From Bacillota bacterium (GTDB lineage: Bacteria; Bacillota; Clostridia; Oscillospirales; Ruminococcaceae): DNA of 14,292 nucleotides. The DNA lies in the NCBI GenBank assembly GCA_023429685.1, contig JAEZDF010000026.1, positions 1-14,292 on the forward strand. The letters run 5' to 3'. A program made the position numbers and the translations under genes. The notes beneath the pieces were generated by a model. That model made no database searches and was not told the DNA's origin. It saw nothing but the letters and a program-made list of their open reading frames with translations. This document shows, one piece after another, positions 6,306-13,268 of this stretch (its first letter is position 1; every line of letters begins with the position of its first letter).

Positions 6306-8381
6306 CTACTTTTCTTCTTCCTCGCGCAGGTGCTTTGCTTCTTCGATCACCGCCGCCTCAAGCTGAGCGGGCAGCTGCTCGTAGCGCGCAAAGGTAAGAG
6401 AAAAGCTGCCGCGTCCCTGTGTCATCGAGCGCAGTACGGTGGTGAAGTCGCTCATCTCGCTCACCGGAACCTCGGCCTCTACCATCTGCTGTCCGTCCTC
6501 GGTGGGGTTCATGCCCAGTACCCGCCCGCGGCGTTTGTTCATCTCACTGATGACATCGCCGGTGTTCGTGTCGGGCACCGTAATCTTTGCACTGCCGATT
6601 GGTTCGAGCAGCACGGGGGACGCCTGCGGAAGACCCGTCTTATATGCAATGGACGCCGCCATCTTAAACGACATTTCGGAGGAATCCACCGGGTGGTACG
6701 AGCCGTCTACCAGCCTTGCCCTGAGACCCACCACAGGGTAACCGGCAAGCACACCCTTTTTAATACTATCGCGCAGACCCTTCTCTACTGCGGGGAAGAA
6801 GTTCTTGGGCACCGAGCCGCCGAACACCTTATCCTCAAACTCCATATCCTCGCTGTCGCAGGGTTCAAACTCAATCCATACATCGCCGAACTGTCCGTGT
6901 CCGCCCGACTGCTTCTTATGGCGACCCTGAACCTTGACCTTTTTGCGGATGGTCTCGCGGTAAGGTACGCGCGGTTTTTCTAGCAGTACATCCACGCCAA
7001 ATTTGTTTTTGAGCTTGGATACCATCACATCCAGGTGCTGTTCGCCCAGGCCCGAAAGAACCTGCTGGTGCGTCTCGGTATTCAGCGCAAAGCCTAAGGA
7101 GGGGTCCTCCTCCATCAGCCTTTGAATGCCCTGAGCAATCTTGCCCTCGTCGCCCTTTGCCTTAACGGTAACCGCCATGCTCATGCAGGGCGCGGGGAAC
7201 ACCACCGGCGCAAAGCTGATAACCCGCTTCGGGTCACACAGGGTGTCGCCTGTAACGGTGTCGGATAGCTTGGACACCGCTCCGATATCGCCCGCGAACA
7301 CCGCCTGCGCATCCTCCTGCTTTTTGCCCTTGACAAAGATAAGCTTTCCTAAGCGCTCGGGGTTTCCGGTTCTAGCATTGACGGGGGCTGCGTCGCTCGT
7401 CAGCTTACCCGATATGACCTTAAAGTAAGACAGCTTGCCCACAAACGGGTCGGCTACCGTCTTGAATATGAACATGGCAAGGGGGGCAGCTTCGTCGCAG
7501 TTAACCGCAACCTCTTTGCCCGACGCGTCCTTTGCTGTTTCGCCCGCCTTGCTTTTTGCTGTGGGCAACAAGACCCCAATCGCATCGAGCAGCATATCAA
7601 CGCCCGCAAGGGTAAGCCCAGAGCCGCAGAGCACCGGCGTCAGCTTGCCGTTTTTGGTTGCCTCCACAATACCGTTTGTAAGCTCCTCGGCAGTAAACGC
7701 CTCGCCCATAAAGAATTTTTCCATCAGTGCTTCGTCGGTCTCCGCAACCGCTTCGCTGAGTGCGGAGAGCGGCTCGTCTATGACCCCCACGGGAACGGGA
7801 ACCTCAGTCGCCTTGCCCGCGGCGTCGTACTGATATGCCTTGCCGGTTAGAAGATTAATATAGCAGCTGATCTTGCGGTTTTCCACATGCGGTATCACCA
7901 CCGGGCAAACCGTCGAGCCAAAGCTGTTTTTTAAGCTTGCAAACGCCTTTGCGTAGTCGGCGTTTTCGTTATCCATCTTGGTGATAAACACCATGGTTGC
8001 CTTTGCGTTCTTGGTCGCCATCTTGTACGCCTTTTCGGCGCCGACGGTAACGCCCGACTTGCCGGAAATGGCGATGATAACGCTTTCGGCAGGACGCACG
8101 CCCTCACACAAGCCGGATTCAAAGTCGAACAACCCGGGGGTGTCGATTATATTAATCTTCCCGCCCCCGTACTCTATCGGTGCAAGGGATGCGGAAACCG
8201 AAACCTTACGTTTAATCTCTTCCGAATCATAATCGCATACCGTATTGCCGTCGATCACCTTTCCCAAACGGTCTGTGCCCTTTGTCAGAAACAAAAGAGC
8301 CTCCGCCAATGTTGTTTTTCCGGATCCGCCGTGTCCTGCCAAGGCAACGTTTCTGATTTTGTCAGCCGTATATTGCCTCAA
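6306..8381 (-). CDS. Elongation factor G-like translational GTPase (paralogue)
   Basis: A 691-residue relative of EF-G, full length for the family and with the usual order: GTPase domain, a beta-barrel region (about 300-390), and domains III-V, including QSGGHGQFGDV in domain IV and a terminal stretch reading MTQGRGSFSLTF. The P-loop is GHGGSGKT (16-23). Other GTPase motifs deviate: switch I reads RKVSV (58-62) where EF-G has RGITI, DTPG (80-83) is followed by Leu84 instead of the catalytic His, and the NKMD motif is TKMD (134-137). It is therefore probably not the housekeeping EF-G but the EF-G-like type found as a second copy in many Bacillota, of uncertain role. Start: TTG at 8381, with AAAGGGG nine bases upstream, directly before the conserved RQYTADKIRN; a farther TTG at 8429 has less support. 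It has its own promoter. Confidence 0.9.
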   Translation of the reverse strand: MRQYTADKIRNVALAGHGGSGKTTLAEALLFLTKGTDRLGKVIDGNTVCDYDSEEIKRKVSVSASLAPIEYGGGKINIIDTPGLFDFESGLCEGVRPAESVIIAISGKSGVTVGAEKAYKMATKNAKATMVFITKMDNENADYAKAFASLKNSFGSTVCPVVIPHVENRKISCYINLLTGKAYQYDAAGKATEVPVPVGVIDEPLSALSEAVAETDEALMEKFFMGEAFTAEELTNGIVEATKNGKLTPVLCGSGLTLAGVDMLLDAIGVLLPTAKSKAGETAKDASGKEVAVNCDEAAPLAMFIFKTVADPFVGKLSYFKVISGKLTSDAAPVNARTGNPERLGKLIFVKGKKQEDAQAVFAGDIGAVSKLSDTVTGDTLCDPKRVISFAPVVFPAPCMSMAVTVKAKGDEGKIAQGIQRLMEEDPSLGFALNTETHQQVLSGLGEQHLDVMVSKLKNKFGVDVLLEKPRVPYRETIRKKVKVQGRHKKQSGGHGQFGDVWIEFEPCDSEDMEFEDKVFGGSVPKNFFPAVEKGLRDSIKKGVLAGYPVVGLRARLVDGSYHPVDSSEMSFKMAASIAYKTGLPQASPVLLEPIGSAKITVPDTNTGDVISEMNKRRGRVLGMNPTEDGQQMVEAEVPVSEMSDFTTVLRSMTQGRGSFSLTFARYEQLPAQLEAAVIEEAKHLREEEEK

Positions 8382-8540
8382 TTTCCTTCGCCCCTTTCTT
8401 CGGCTTGCCGCTTTGGTCCCTGCGCGCAAACCTTACGATATCAGTCATGTGCCGATTCATCTTCCCGAAAAACAGATGCCGATGTATCCTTTTCCCTTAT
8501 TTCGGAACAGGAAGCCATTGAATCAGCGACATTAACAAGT

Positions 8541-8569
8541 ATTATAGCTTATTTACACATAATTTTCAA
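8541..8569 (-). promoter_or_regulatory. Sigma-A promoter of the EF-G-like gene
   Basis: Minus-strand TTGAAA (8569-8564) and TATAAT (8546-8541) are separated by 17 bp, a near-perfect match. Transcription should start near 8534, giving an unusually long leader of about 150 bases before the TTG start at 8381. Confidence 0.85.
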
Positions 8570-8613
8570 CGTATATTTTTTAAGTTTTGTGTGTTATGTC
8601 CATTCAAATCGTC

Positions 8614-8661
8614 AAAAATTCGACGGCCAAATTATGTATATTACACAATCTGACCGTCGAA
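8614..8661 (-). terminator. Intrinsic terminator of the P-type ATPase-like gene
   Basis: The arms 8619-8628 and 8652-8661 form a 10-bp stem (TTCGACGG core, one G-T wobble) with a 23-base AT-rich loop. On the minus strand it is followed by TTTTT (8618-8614). It lies 30 bases past the stop codon at 8691. The large loop is somewhat unusual. Confidence 0.7.
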
Positions 8662-8690
8662 AAAGCACGAAATTCTGTTTTGCGCTGTCG

Positions 8691-11441
8691 TTAATATCTG
8701 CGCAGCGAAAGCGTCACCATGGTGATGAGTGCCGCGATAAGCTGGTAAGAGAGCAGCAGCAGGGGGTTAATCAGCGAGATGCCAAAGAAAAAGGTAATGA
8801 TGGTGGTTATGGCGTAGCCCGTTATCATAAACAGGGTCTGCGCCACTGAACTCATCGCGCCCGCTGCGCGTATCCTACCCGCTGCGGTCAGTGTGTCAAG
8901 CAACGAGAGCGATCCGCCCATCGTCCCCGCCTGTGCCTCGGCAGTCTCGACCAGTTCGGTCTGCTGTGCATATACCCCATGCAGGTGGGGGGGCATAATC
9001 TGCACCAGGTCGTAATCCAGCTCAAACAGGTCGGCGAGCATCTCGCGCGTGATGTTGGGGTCGGTAGAGTGCACAATCATCGTGACGCGAGAACGCTCGA
9101 GCCGTTTTAATCGTTCATACACCGCGTCGGTTGCTTTGTATGAGATAACAAACATCGACGAAAGCTCTCCGCCCGCCGAAAGGTACAGGATGTGTCGTTG
9201 ATCTTGCCGATATTTTTGCTCGTACTCGCGGGGCGGCAGCTCAATGCCGTGGTGGCGCATCAGCTCGCGGTTGCCGATGAGCACATGCTGACCATCCACC
9301 CACGCGGACAGCCCCATGCCTTCCTCATACACGATGTCCTCCACATCATCGAGAATCTCGGTGCGCCCCTCGATAATTTGAAAGAACACCTCCGACATCG
9401 TGCCGCCTATCTTATCCATAATGCTTGCCGCCGCAAGGATGGATACATCGATCCGTCCGCCCTTGAAGGTGCGAATGCCGTGCAGGGTAATACCGCCTGA
9501 ATGAAACAGCTGGGCCGCATCCACCACCACGGCGGAGGCGTCGGCTATCGTTTCTGCCGCCTCGCCGCCCGCTATCATTCCACCTTCAGCCGTCAGGCTG
9601 CGGGATGTGCGCAGCAGGGGCAGGTTCTCGCCAAACAGCATTGTAAACGGCGAACACACGCACACAACGGCGGTAAACACCGTAAAGCAGGTAAGCACAT
9701 CGCGGTATAAAAAGTAGGAGGAAGCCGCAAGCACCGCTGCGGCACCCACACAGATGGGGGACAAGATGCGGCTGATGCCCTTTTCCTGAACGCTTGCGCC
9801 GGAGTGGTGCAAAAGCCCTCTTAAAAAACCCACAGGCTGCAACGCGGCAATCCTCGGGTGCCCGTCGGCAAGCAGGGGCGCCATCTCTTCGGCAAGCCCT
9901 TCGCCTTCGAGCATACGCACGGCAAACAGCTGTTCCCCGCTGCCGATGACCGAAAGGTTGTAGAGGATTCGTTTTGCTGCCATCAGCTTGCCAGCGGCAT
10001 AGAACCACAGACCGGTAATTGCGACGGCACAGTACATCTGTGCGTTCTGGTTTGCAAACAGCGTGGGGCTGATGGCAAATGCCAGCGTATAGATCGTGGT
10101 AGAGAGCGAGGCGACCGCCGCCATGCTGTTGCCGTCAGCCTTTAGCTTAACCAGCGAAAGCAGCCCACTTGCAATGGATGGTAGGCATACGGCAAAGCTG
10201 ATCAGCGACAGAATAAACAACACCAGCGCAAACGCCCCCGGCGCCTGCTGCGAATGAACCGCGGCGGGCACGGGCAGCACGGTGGCAATGGTAGAAAGCA
10301 CAAGGTAGATCGACGCAAATCCAGTTAGGGTAAGCGCGCCCAGACGAACAGCGGCAACAATCGTATGCCTGCGCAGCATCCGGCGCACCCGGTCGAGATC
10401 ATCGGGCTCGTTTAGGTCGTTTTCGTTGGCTGCGTCCTCGCCATCCTCCGCCCAGCCGTCTTGTTCGCCCTCGTCCTGCCCGAGCATGCGGTATGCCTGC
10501 CAGCGGGAGCCGGGGCTGCCCTCTGGTGCTTGCTGTGGCAGATCGGTTTTTGGCAGCTCCTGCCCGAGCGACGCGGTGTCAAACTGCCGTGTCTCCTCAA
10601 AGGCGGGGGGCTCGTCCTGTTCCGGCTCTAAAACGGGGGGTAACGGCTCGGGCGCCCGTGGTGTGCGGCGCAATACAAAGCCGGAGCGGGGCTGCTCCTC
10701 TTGCTCGGCGAGCGGTAGAGGTTGTTCTTCCATCGGCTCGTCGAACTGCTGTGGCTCGGTGTATTCCTGCCGGTAAACTCGCTCGCTTTGCGGCGGCTCG
10801 GCAGACGGGTATCCGTCCCACGGCTGCCGCGGAGCTATCCTGTCATCCCGTTCGTCGTACTGCTCGGGCGTATTGTCATCGCTCCCCCGGCTCTGGGGTG
10901 GCTGTTCTGCCTGATACCGCGCACGCAGCGCCGCATACTCGGCGTTGATGTCCTCCTCCCGCCCGCGGTAATCTGTTGTGCGAGGGGACGGTGCGGGGCG
11001 GGGTGGTCTTTCGTAATCCGCGCGCACAGGTCTTTGTGCCCCGCCGTCATAACGGGGCTCCGTGGGCACAGACGGCGCATGGTACTGACCAAACACCGCA
11101 CTCTCCCGCGACATGCGAAAGCCGCGCGAGGGTTCTGGTGGAGGGGGTGGGGGCGGCGCATAGGTCTGCTCGTGCCTACGCTCGTAGGCGGCAAAATCCT
11201 CGGCACCCGAGTAAGACCCGTGCACAGACTGTGCCGTGTTGTGCGCAGTCACGGGTTGTGCGTCGCGCCCCTCGTAGGAGGGTGCCCCGTCGCTTATCGA
11301 ATCTTCGCGGTGCGGCCCAACCCCAGCATAGCCCTGCCCCGGTCGCTCGTCATGCCTAAGCGCATTGTCCGGTCGTTTCTGACCTCTTAGCTTTCTCGCC
11401 TCAAACAGAATTTGGTCGAGATTGTATTCGTTGTCGTACAT
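8691..11441 (-). CDS. Degenerate P1B-type ATPase-like membrane protein with long disordered N-terminus
   Basis: A 916-residue protein of unknown function. Residues 1-20 form a helix-like start (YNLDQILFEARKL). About 25-340 are low-complexity, rich in Pro, Gln, Glu, Arg and Tyr, with a run of seven prolines. From about 357 the layout is that of a heavy-metal P-type ATPase: four helices, a short loop, two helices, a soluble region, two helices. Alignable landmarks are Cys596-Ser-Pro598 at the CPC site, GGMIAGGEAAE before VVVD641, and GMG (708-710) with VLIGN (720-724) of the nucleotide-binding domain. Catalytic motifs are gone: DKTGT reads DAAQL, there is no TGES loop, SEHP is absent, TGDN reads STDPN, and GDGxND is missing. 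So it is probably an inactive relative. The ATG at 11441 has GGGGG 11 bases upstream; the TTG at 11468 is rejected. The gene lies 85 bases downstream of rlmB and may be cotranscribed with it. Confidence 0.85.
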   Translation of the reverse strand: MYDNEYNLDQILFEARKLRGQKRPDNALRHDERPGQGYAGVGPHREDSISDGAPSYEGRDAQPVTAHNTAQSVHGSYSGAEDFAAYERRHEQTYAPPPPPPPEPSRGFRMSRESAVFGQYHAPSVPTEPRYDGGAQRPVRADYERPPRPAPSPRTTDYRGREEDINAEYAALRARYQAEQPPQSRGSDDNTPEQYDERDDRIAPRQPWDGYPSAEPPQSERVYRQEYTEPQQFDEPMEEQPLPLAEQEEQPRSGFVLRRTPRAPEPLPPVLEPEQDEPPAFEETRQFDTASLGQELPKTDLPQQAPEGSPGSRWQAYRMLGQDEGEQDGWAEDGEDAANENDLNEPDDLDRVRRMLRRHTIVAAVRLGALTLTGFASIYLVLSTIATVLPVPAAVHSQQAPGAFALVLFILSLISFAVCLPSIASGLLSLVKLKADGNSMAAVASLSTTIYTLAFAISPTLFANQNAQMYCAVAITGLWFYAAGKLMAAKRILYNLSVIGSGEQLFAVRMLEGEGLAEEMAPLLADGHPRIAALQPVGFLRGLLHHSGASVQEKGISRILSPICVGAAAVLAASSYFLYRDVLTCFTVFTAVVCVCSPFTMLFGENLPLLRTSRSLTAEGGMIAGGEAAETIADASAVVVDAAQLFHSGGITLHGIRTFKGGRIDVSILAAASIMDKIGGTMSEVFFQIIEGRTEILDDVEDIVYEEGMGLSAWVDGQHVLIGNRELMRHHGIELPPREYEQKYRQDQRHILYLSAGGELSSMFVISYKATDAVYERLKRLERSRVTMIVHSTDPNITREMLADLFELDYDLVQIMPPHLHGVYAQQTELVETAEAQAGTMGGSLSLLDTLTAAGRIRAAGAMSSVAQTLFMITGYAITTIITFFFGISLINPLLLLSYQLIAALITMVTLSLRRY

Positions 11442-11526
11442 AAAACGTCTTACCCCCTTTGTGTCCAAAAGGTCAAACCATCTATTCCCTTACTGCACTG
11501 CGAAGCCTTTTCGCATACATTTTGAG

Positions 11527-12294
11527 TTATTTTGCTTTTATGCTGTTGCGCTGCCTTGCTATTTCGTACATTACAATGCCGCCTGCCACCGAGGCGTTGA
11601 GCGACGACACCATGCCGAACATCGGCAGCGATACAATAAAGTCACACTTATCCTTTACCAGACGGCTGAGTCCTTCGCCCTCCGAGCCGACGACAAGACC
11701 GACGCCTCCGCCGTAATCCTGCTCGCACCAGCCTGCGCCGCCCATTTCTGCGCCGTAAATCCATATACCCTGTTGCTTTAACTCGTCTATGACTGCCGCG
11801 ATATTGGCTACCCGTGCCACCGGCAGATGCGCGCACGCGCCCGCCGACGCCTTGTATACCGCCGTTGTAACCGAGGCACTGCGTCGCTTGGGAATAATCA
11901 TGCCGTGGGCACCCGCCGCCTCTGCCGTGCGGATGAGCGCACCGAGGTTGTGTGGGTCTTCAATGCCGTCGGCTATTACCACAAAGGGCGTGACCCCCTG
12001 CTCCTTTGCTCGTTCAAGGATGTCCGAGAGCTCGGCGTATACAATTGCCGCAATGACGGCTGCTACCCCCTGATGCGACTCGCCCTGGGAAAGGTGGGTC
12101 AGCTTCTCTGGCGAGACCTCCTTGACCGGGATGCCTTTGTCGCGGCAGATAGCCACAATCTTTGAAATGCTGCCCTGCCGCTCTCCCTTTGCAATCATCA
12201 CGCTGTCTATTCGGTCCTGTGTGCGCAGTGCTTCAAGCACCGCGTTTCTGCCGACGATAATGTCGGTGTTGTTGTCGGTCTCTCTTTGTATCAT
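11527..12294 (-). CDS. rlmB: 23S rRNA (guanosine-2'-O-)-methyltransferase RlmB, TrmH/SPOUT family
   Basis: A 255-residue SPOUT-class enzyme that transfers a methyl group from S-adenosylmethionine to a ribose 2'-OH in 23S rRNA (G2251 in the E. coli enzyme). The N-terminal substrate-binding domain starts IIVGRNAVLEAL (about 12-23). The catalytic knot shows motif 1 DGIEDPHNLGALIRTAEAAG, motif 2 LVVGSEGEGLSRLV and motif 3 SLPMFGMVSSLNASVAGGI, including the conserved Asn and Arg of motif 1 and the Ser-Leu-Asn of motif 3. Length is normal. The ATG at 12294 has GGAG seven bases upstream. It has its own promoter and a structured leader of about 145 bases, and the P-type ATPase-like gene follows 85 bases downstream. 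The exact target nucleotide cannot be read from sequence, since TrmH paralogues look alike, so the symbol is probable rather than certain. Confidence 0.9.
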   Translation of the reverse strand: MIQRETDNNTDIIVGRNAVLEALRTQDRIDSVMIAKGERQGSISKIVAICRDKGIPVKEVSPEKLTHLSQGESHQGVAAVIAAIVYAELSDILERAKEQGVTPFVVIADGIEDPHNLGALIRTAEAAGAHGMIIPKRRSASVTTAVYKASAGACAHLPVARVANIAAVIDELKQQGIWIYGAEMGGAGWCEQDYGGGVGLVVGSEGEGLSRLVKDKCDFIVSLPMFGMVSSLNASVAGGIVMYEIARQRNSIKAK

Positions 12295-12351
12295 CTGTCT
12301 ACTCCGTTTTGCCGTACTTGGCGCCGGCTGTTATTTTTTATAAAGGGTTCG

Positions 12352-12373
12352 GCTCTGACGCCGCTCTGACGCC
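12352..12373. repeat. Tandem 11-bp duplication in the rlmB leader
   Basis: GCTCTGACGCC occurs twice with no gap, at 12352-12362 and 12363-12373. It lies in the transcribed leader of rlmB, inside a region that can fold. It may be replication slippage or part of an RNA structure. Confidence 0.8.
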
Positions 12374-12447
12374 CGCACGTTATGTAGCGGCCGCGCCAAC
12401 CACAACAGGCTTAGGCGCAGGCACAAAACAGCCGCCGACTTTGTTTT

Positions 12448-12476
12448 ATTATAGCATAGCGCAGGAAGAATTTAAA
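12448..12476 (-). promoter_or_regulatory. Sigma-A promoter of rlmB
   Basis: Minus-strand TTTAAA (12476-12471) and TATAAT (12453-12448) are 17 bp apart, 4 and 6 matches of 6. Transcription would start near 12441, about 145 bases before the start codon. Confidence 0.65.
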
Positions 12477-12510
12477 CGACAAAACTGGTACATTTTTTGG
12501 TTTGTGTGCG

Positions 12511-12786
12511 CTACAAAAACATCAGCATCAAACAAACACCTGTAACCGTCGCCCCTGCCGCCGCAATCACCAGGATTTTGAGCACCGTTGATAGGATAGT
12601 GGAGCGCACCAGCACCGCGCGCCGAATGCGCGGACCGTTTAGCGTCATGTAGGAATGCGCCTGCCTACGCAGCTCTGGCTCGGGGGTGTTTCTCTTTTCG
12701 TTTTTAACAATAAATATAATCCGTTCAAAATAGTCGTTTTCGGTGTTGATGACCTCGATAGCGCGTTTGTTGGTTCCCCGCAGCAT
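12511..12786 (-). CDS. Small conserved hypothetical protein with C-terminal membrane anchor
   Basis: A 91-residue protein. The N-terminal ~35 residues are soluble and read MLRGTNKRAIEVINTEN, then YFERIIFIVK. A basic, arginine-rich linker follows (residues about 40-60). The last ~30 residues form one hydrophobic helix ending in LMLMFL right at the C-terminus, so the protein looks tail-anchored with its N-terminus in the cytosol. AGGAGGG seven bases before the ATG at 12786 is the best ribosome binding site in the window, which argues strongly for real translation. I have the impression of similar MLRG-starting proteins in other Clostridia, but know no function. The gene sits between rlmB and the DnaA-box-like cluster. 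I saw no clear terminator after it, so read-through into the rlmB leader is possible. Confidence 0.75.
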   Translation of the reverse strand: MLRGTNKRAIEVINTENDYFERIIFIVKNEKRNTPEPELRRQAHSYMTLNGPRIRRAVLVRSTILSTVLKILVIAAAGATVTGVCLMLMFL

Positions 12787-13268
12787 GCGTTATCCCTCCT
12801 GAGTAATGCGATAACCATGTAAATTCTCTTACCGTTGCACTGAGCATTTTTACAGGATCTCTGCATTATTTTGGTCGGATAACACCCTTGTTATTCGTAT
12901 GCGTAGCCATGCTTTGCACACGATTGTCGTCGATTAAAATAGTAAAATTTGGTTATACAGAAAATATACACTACCCCGTTGTGGAAAAAACGGTTTAAAG
13001 TGTTGATAACACACGCCTTATACGCCTTGTAAACCCCAAGTTGACATAACAGGTGTTGAAAACTCTGTGGAAAAGGTGGAAAACCCTGTTGATATTCCGT
13101 ACAAAGCCCATGATTGCGTGGTGACATGCCTATACATAACGGTGGAAAAACTTGATTATGTTATCTCTACCGCGGAAGTTGGTACAGTCTGGAAAGATGG
13201 CATTCTCTGCGGTTTACCGTTTCTTTACGCAATTTTTATATACGCAAAGTTTTGCCCCCTTTACTGTT
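12787..13268. other. 482-bp intergenic region with a DnaA-box-like cluster (possible oriC or DnaA-binding locus)
   Basis: No credible gene is present. Between 12953 and 13149 lie at least eight 9-mers close to the DnaA box TTATCCACA or its complement TGTGGATAA. One mismatch each: TTATACAGA (12953-12961, scored against TTATNCACA), TGTGGAAAA (12980-12988 and 13066-13074) and TGTTGATAA (13001-13009). Two mismatches each: TGTTGAAAA (13054), GGTGGAAAA (13075 and 13141) and TGTTGATAT (13087). Seven share one orientation. An AT-rich tract covers about 12932-12970, next to a CCCC cluster (12974-12977). The picture resembles bacterial oriC regions, yet dnaA and dnaN are not in the window. Confidence 0.5.

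Noticed and set aside
8441..8518. 25-codon upstream frame in the leader of the EF-G-like gene (minus strand, ATG at 8518)
   Set aside because: No ribosome binding site precedes the ATG, and the peptide has no attenuator features such as codon runs. The leader is worth noting but this frame is not supported.
10722..11390. 222-codon open frame on the plus strand
   Set aside because: It is antisense to the disordered, GC-rich N-terminal coding region of the P-type ATPase-like gene; its Arg/Pro/Cys-rich composition is typical of a shadow frame.
11499..11515. TGCGAA/TTCGCA hairpin between rlmB and the P-type ATPase-like gene
   Set aside because: Only a 6-bp stem with no T tract on the minus strand, so it is not a convincing terminator.
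12372..12428. 14-codon GTG-initiated frame rich in Pro, Val and Ala in the rlmB leader
   Set aside because: No ribosome binding site, very short, and its composition follows from the GC-rich sequence.
13205..13255. CTTTACGCA/TACGCAAAG dyad around an AT-rich loop
   Set aside because: It needs two wobble pairs and has no T tract, so I could not support it as a terminator for the DUF6062-like gene.
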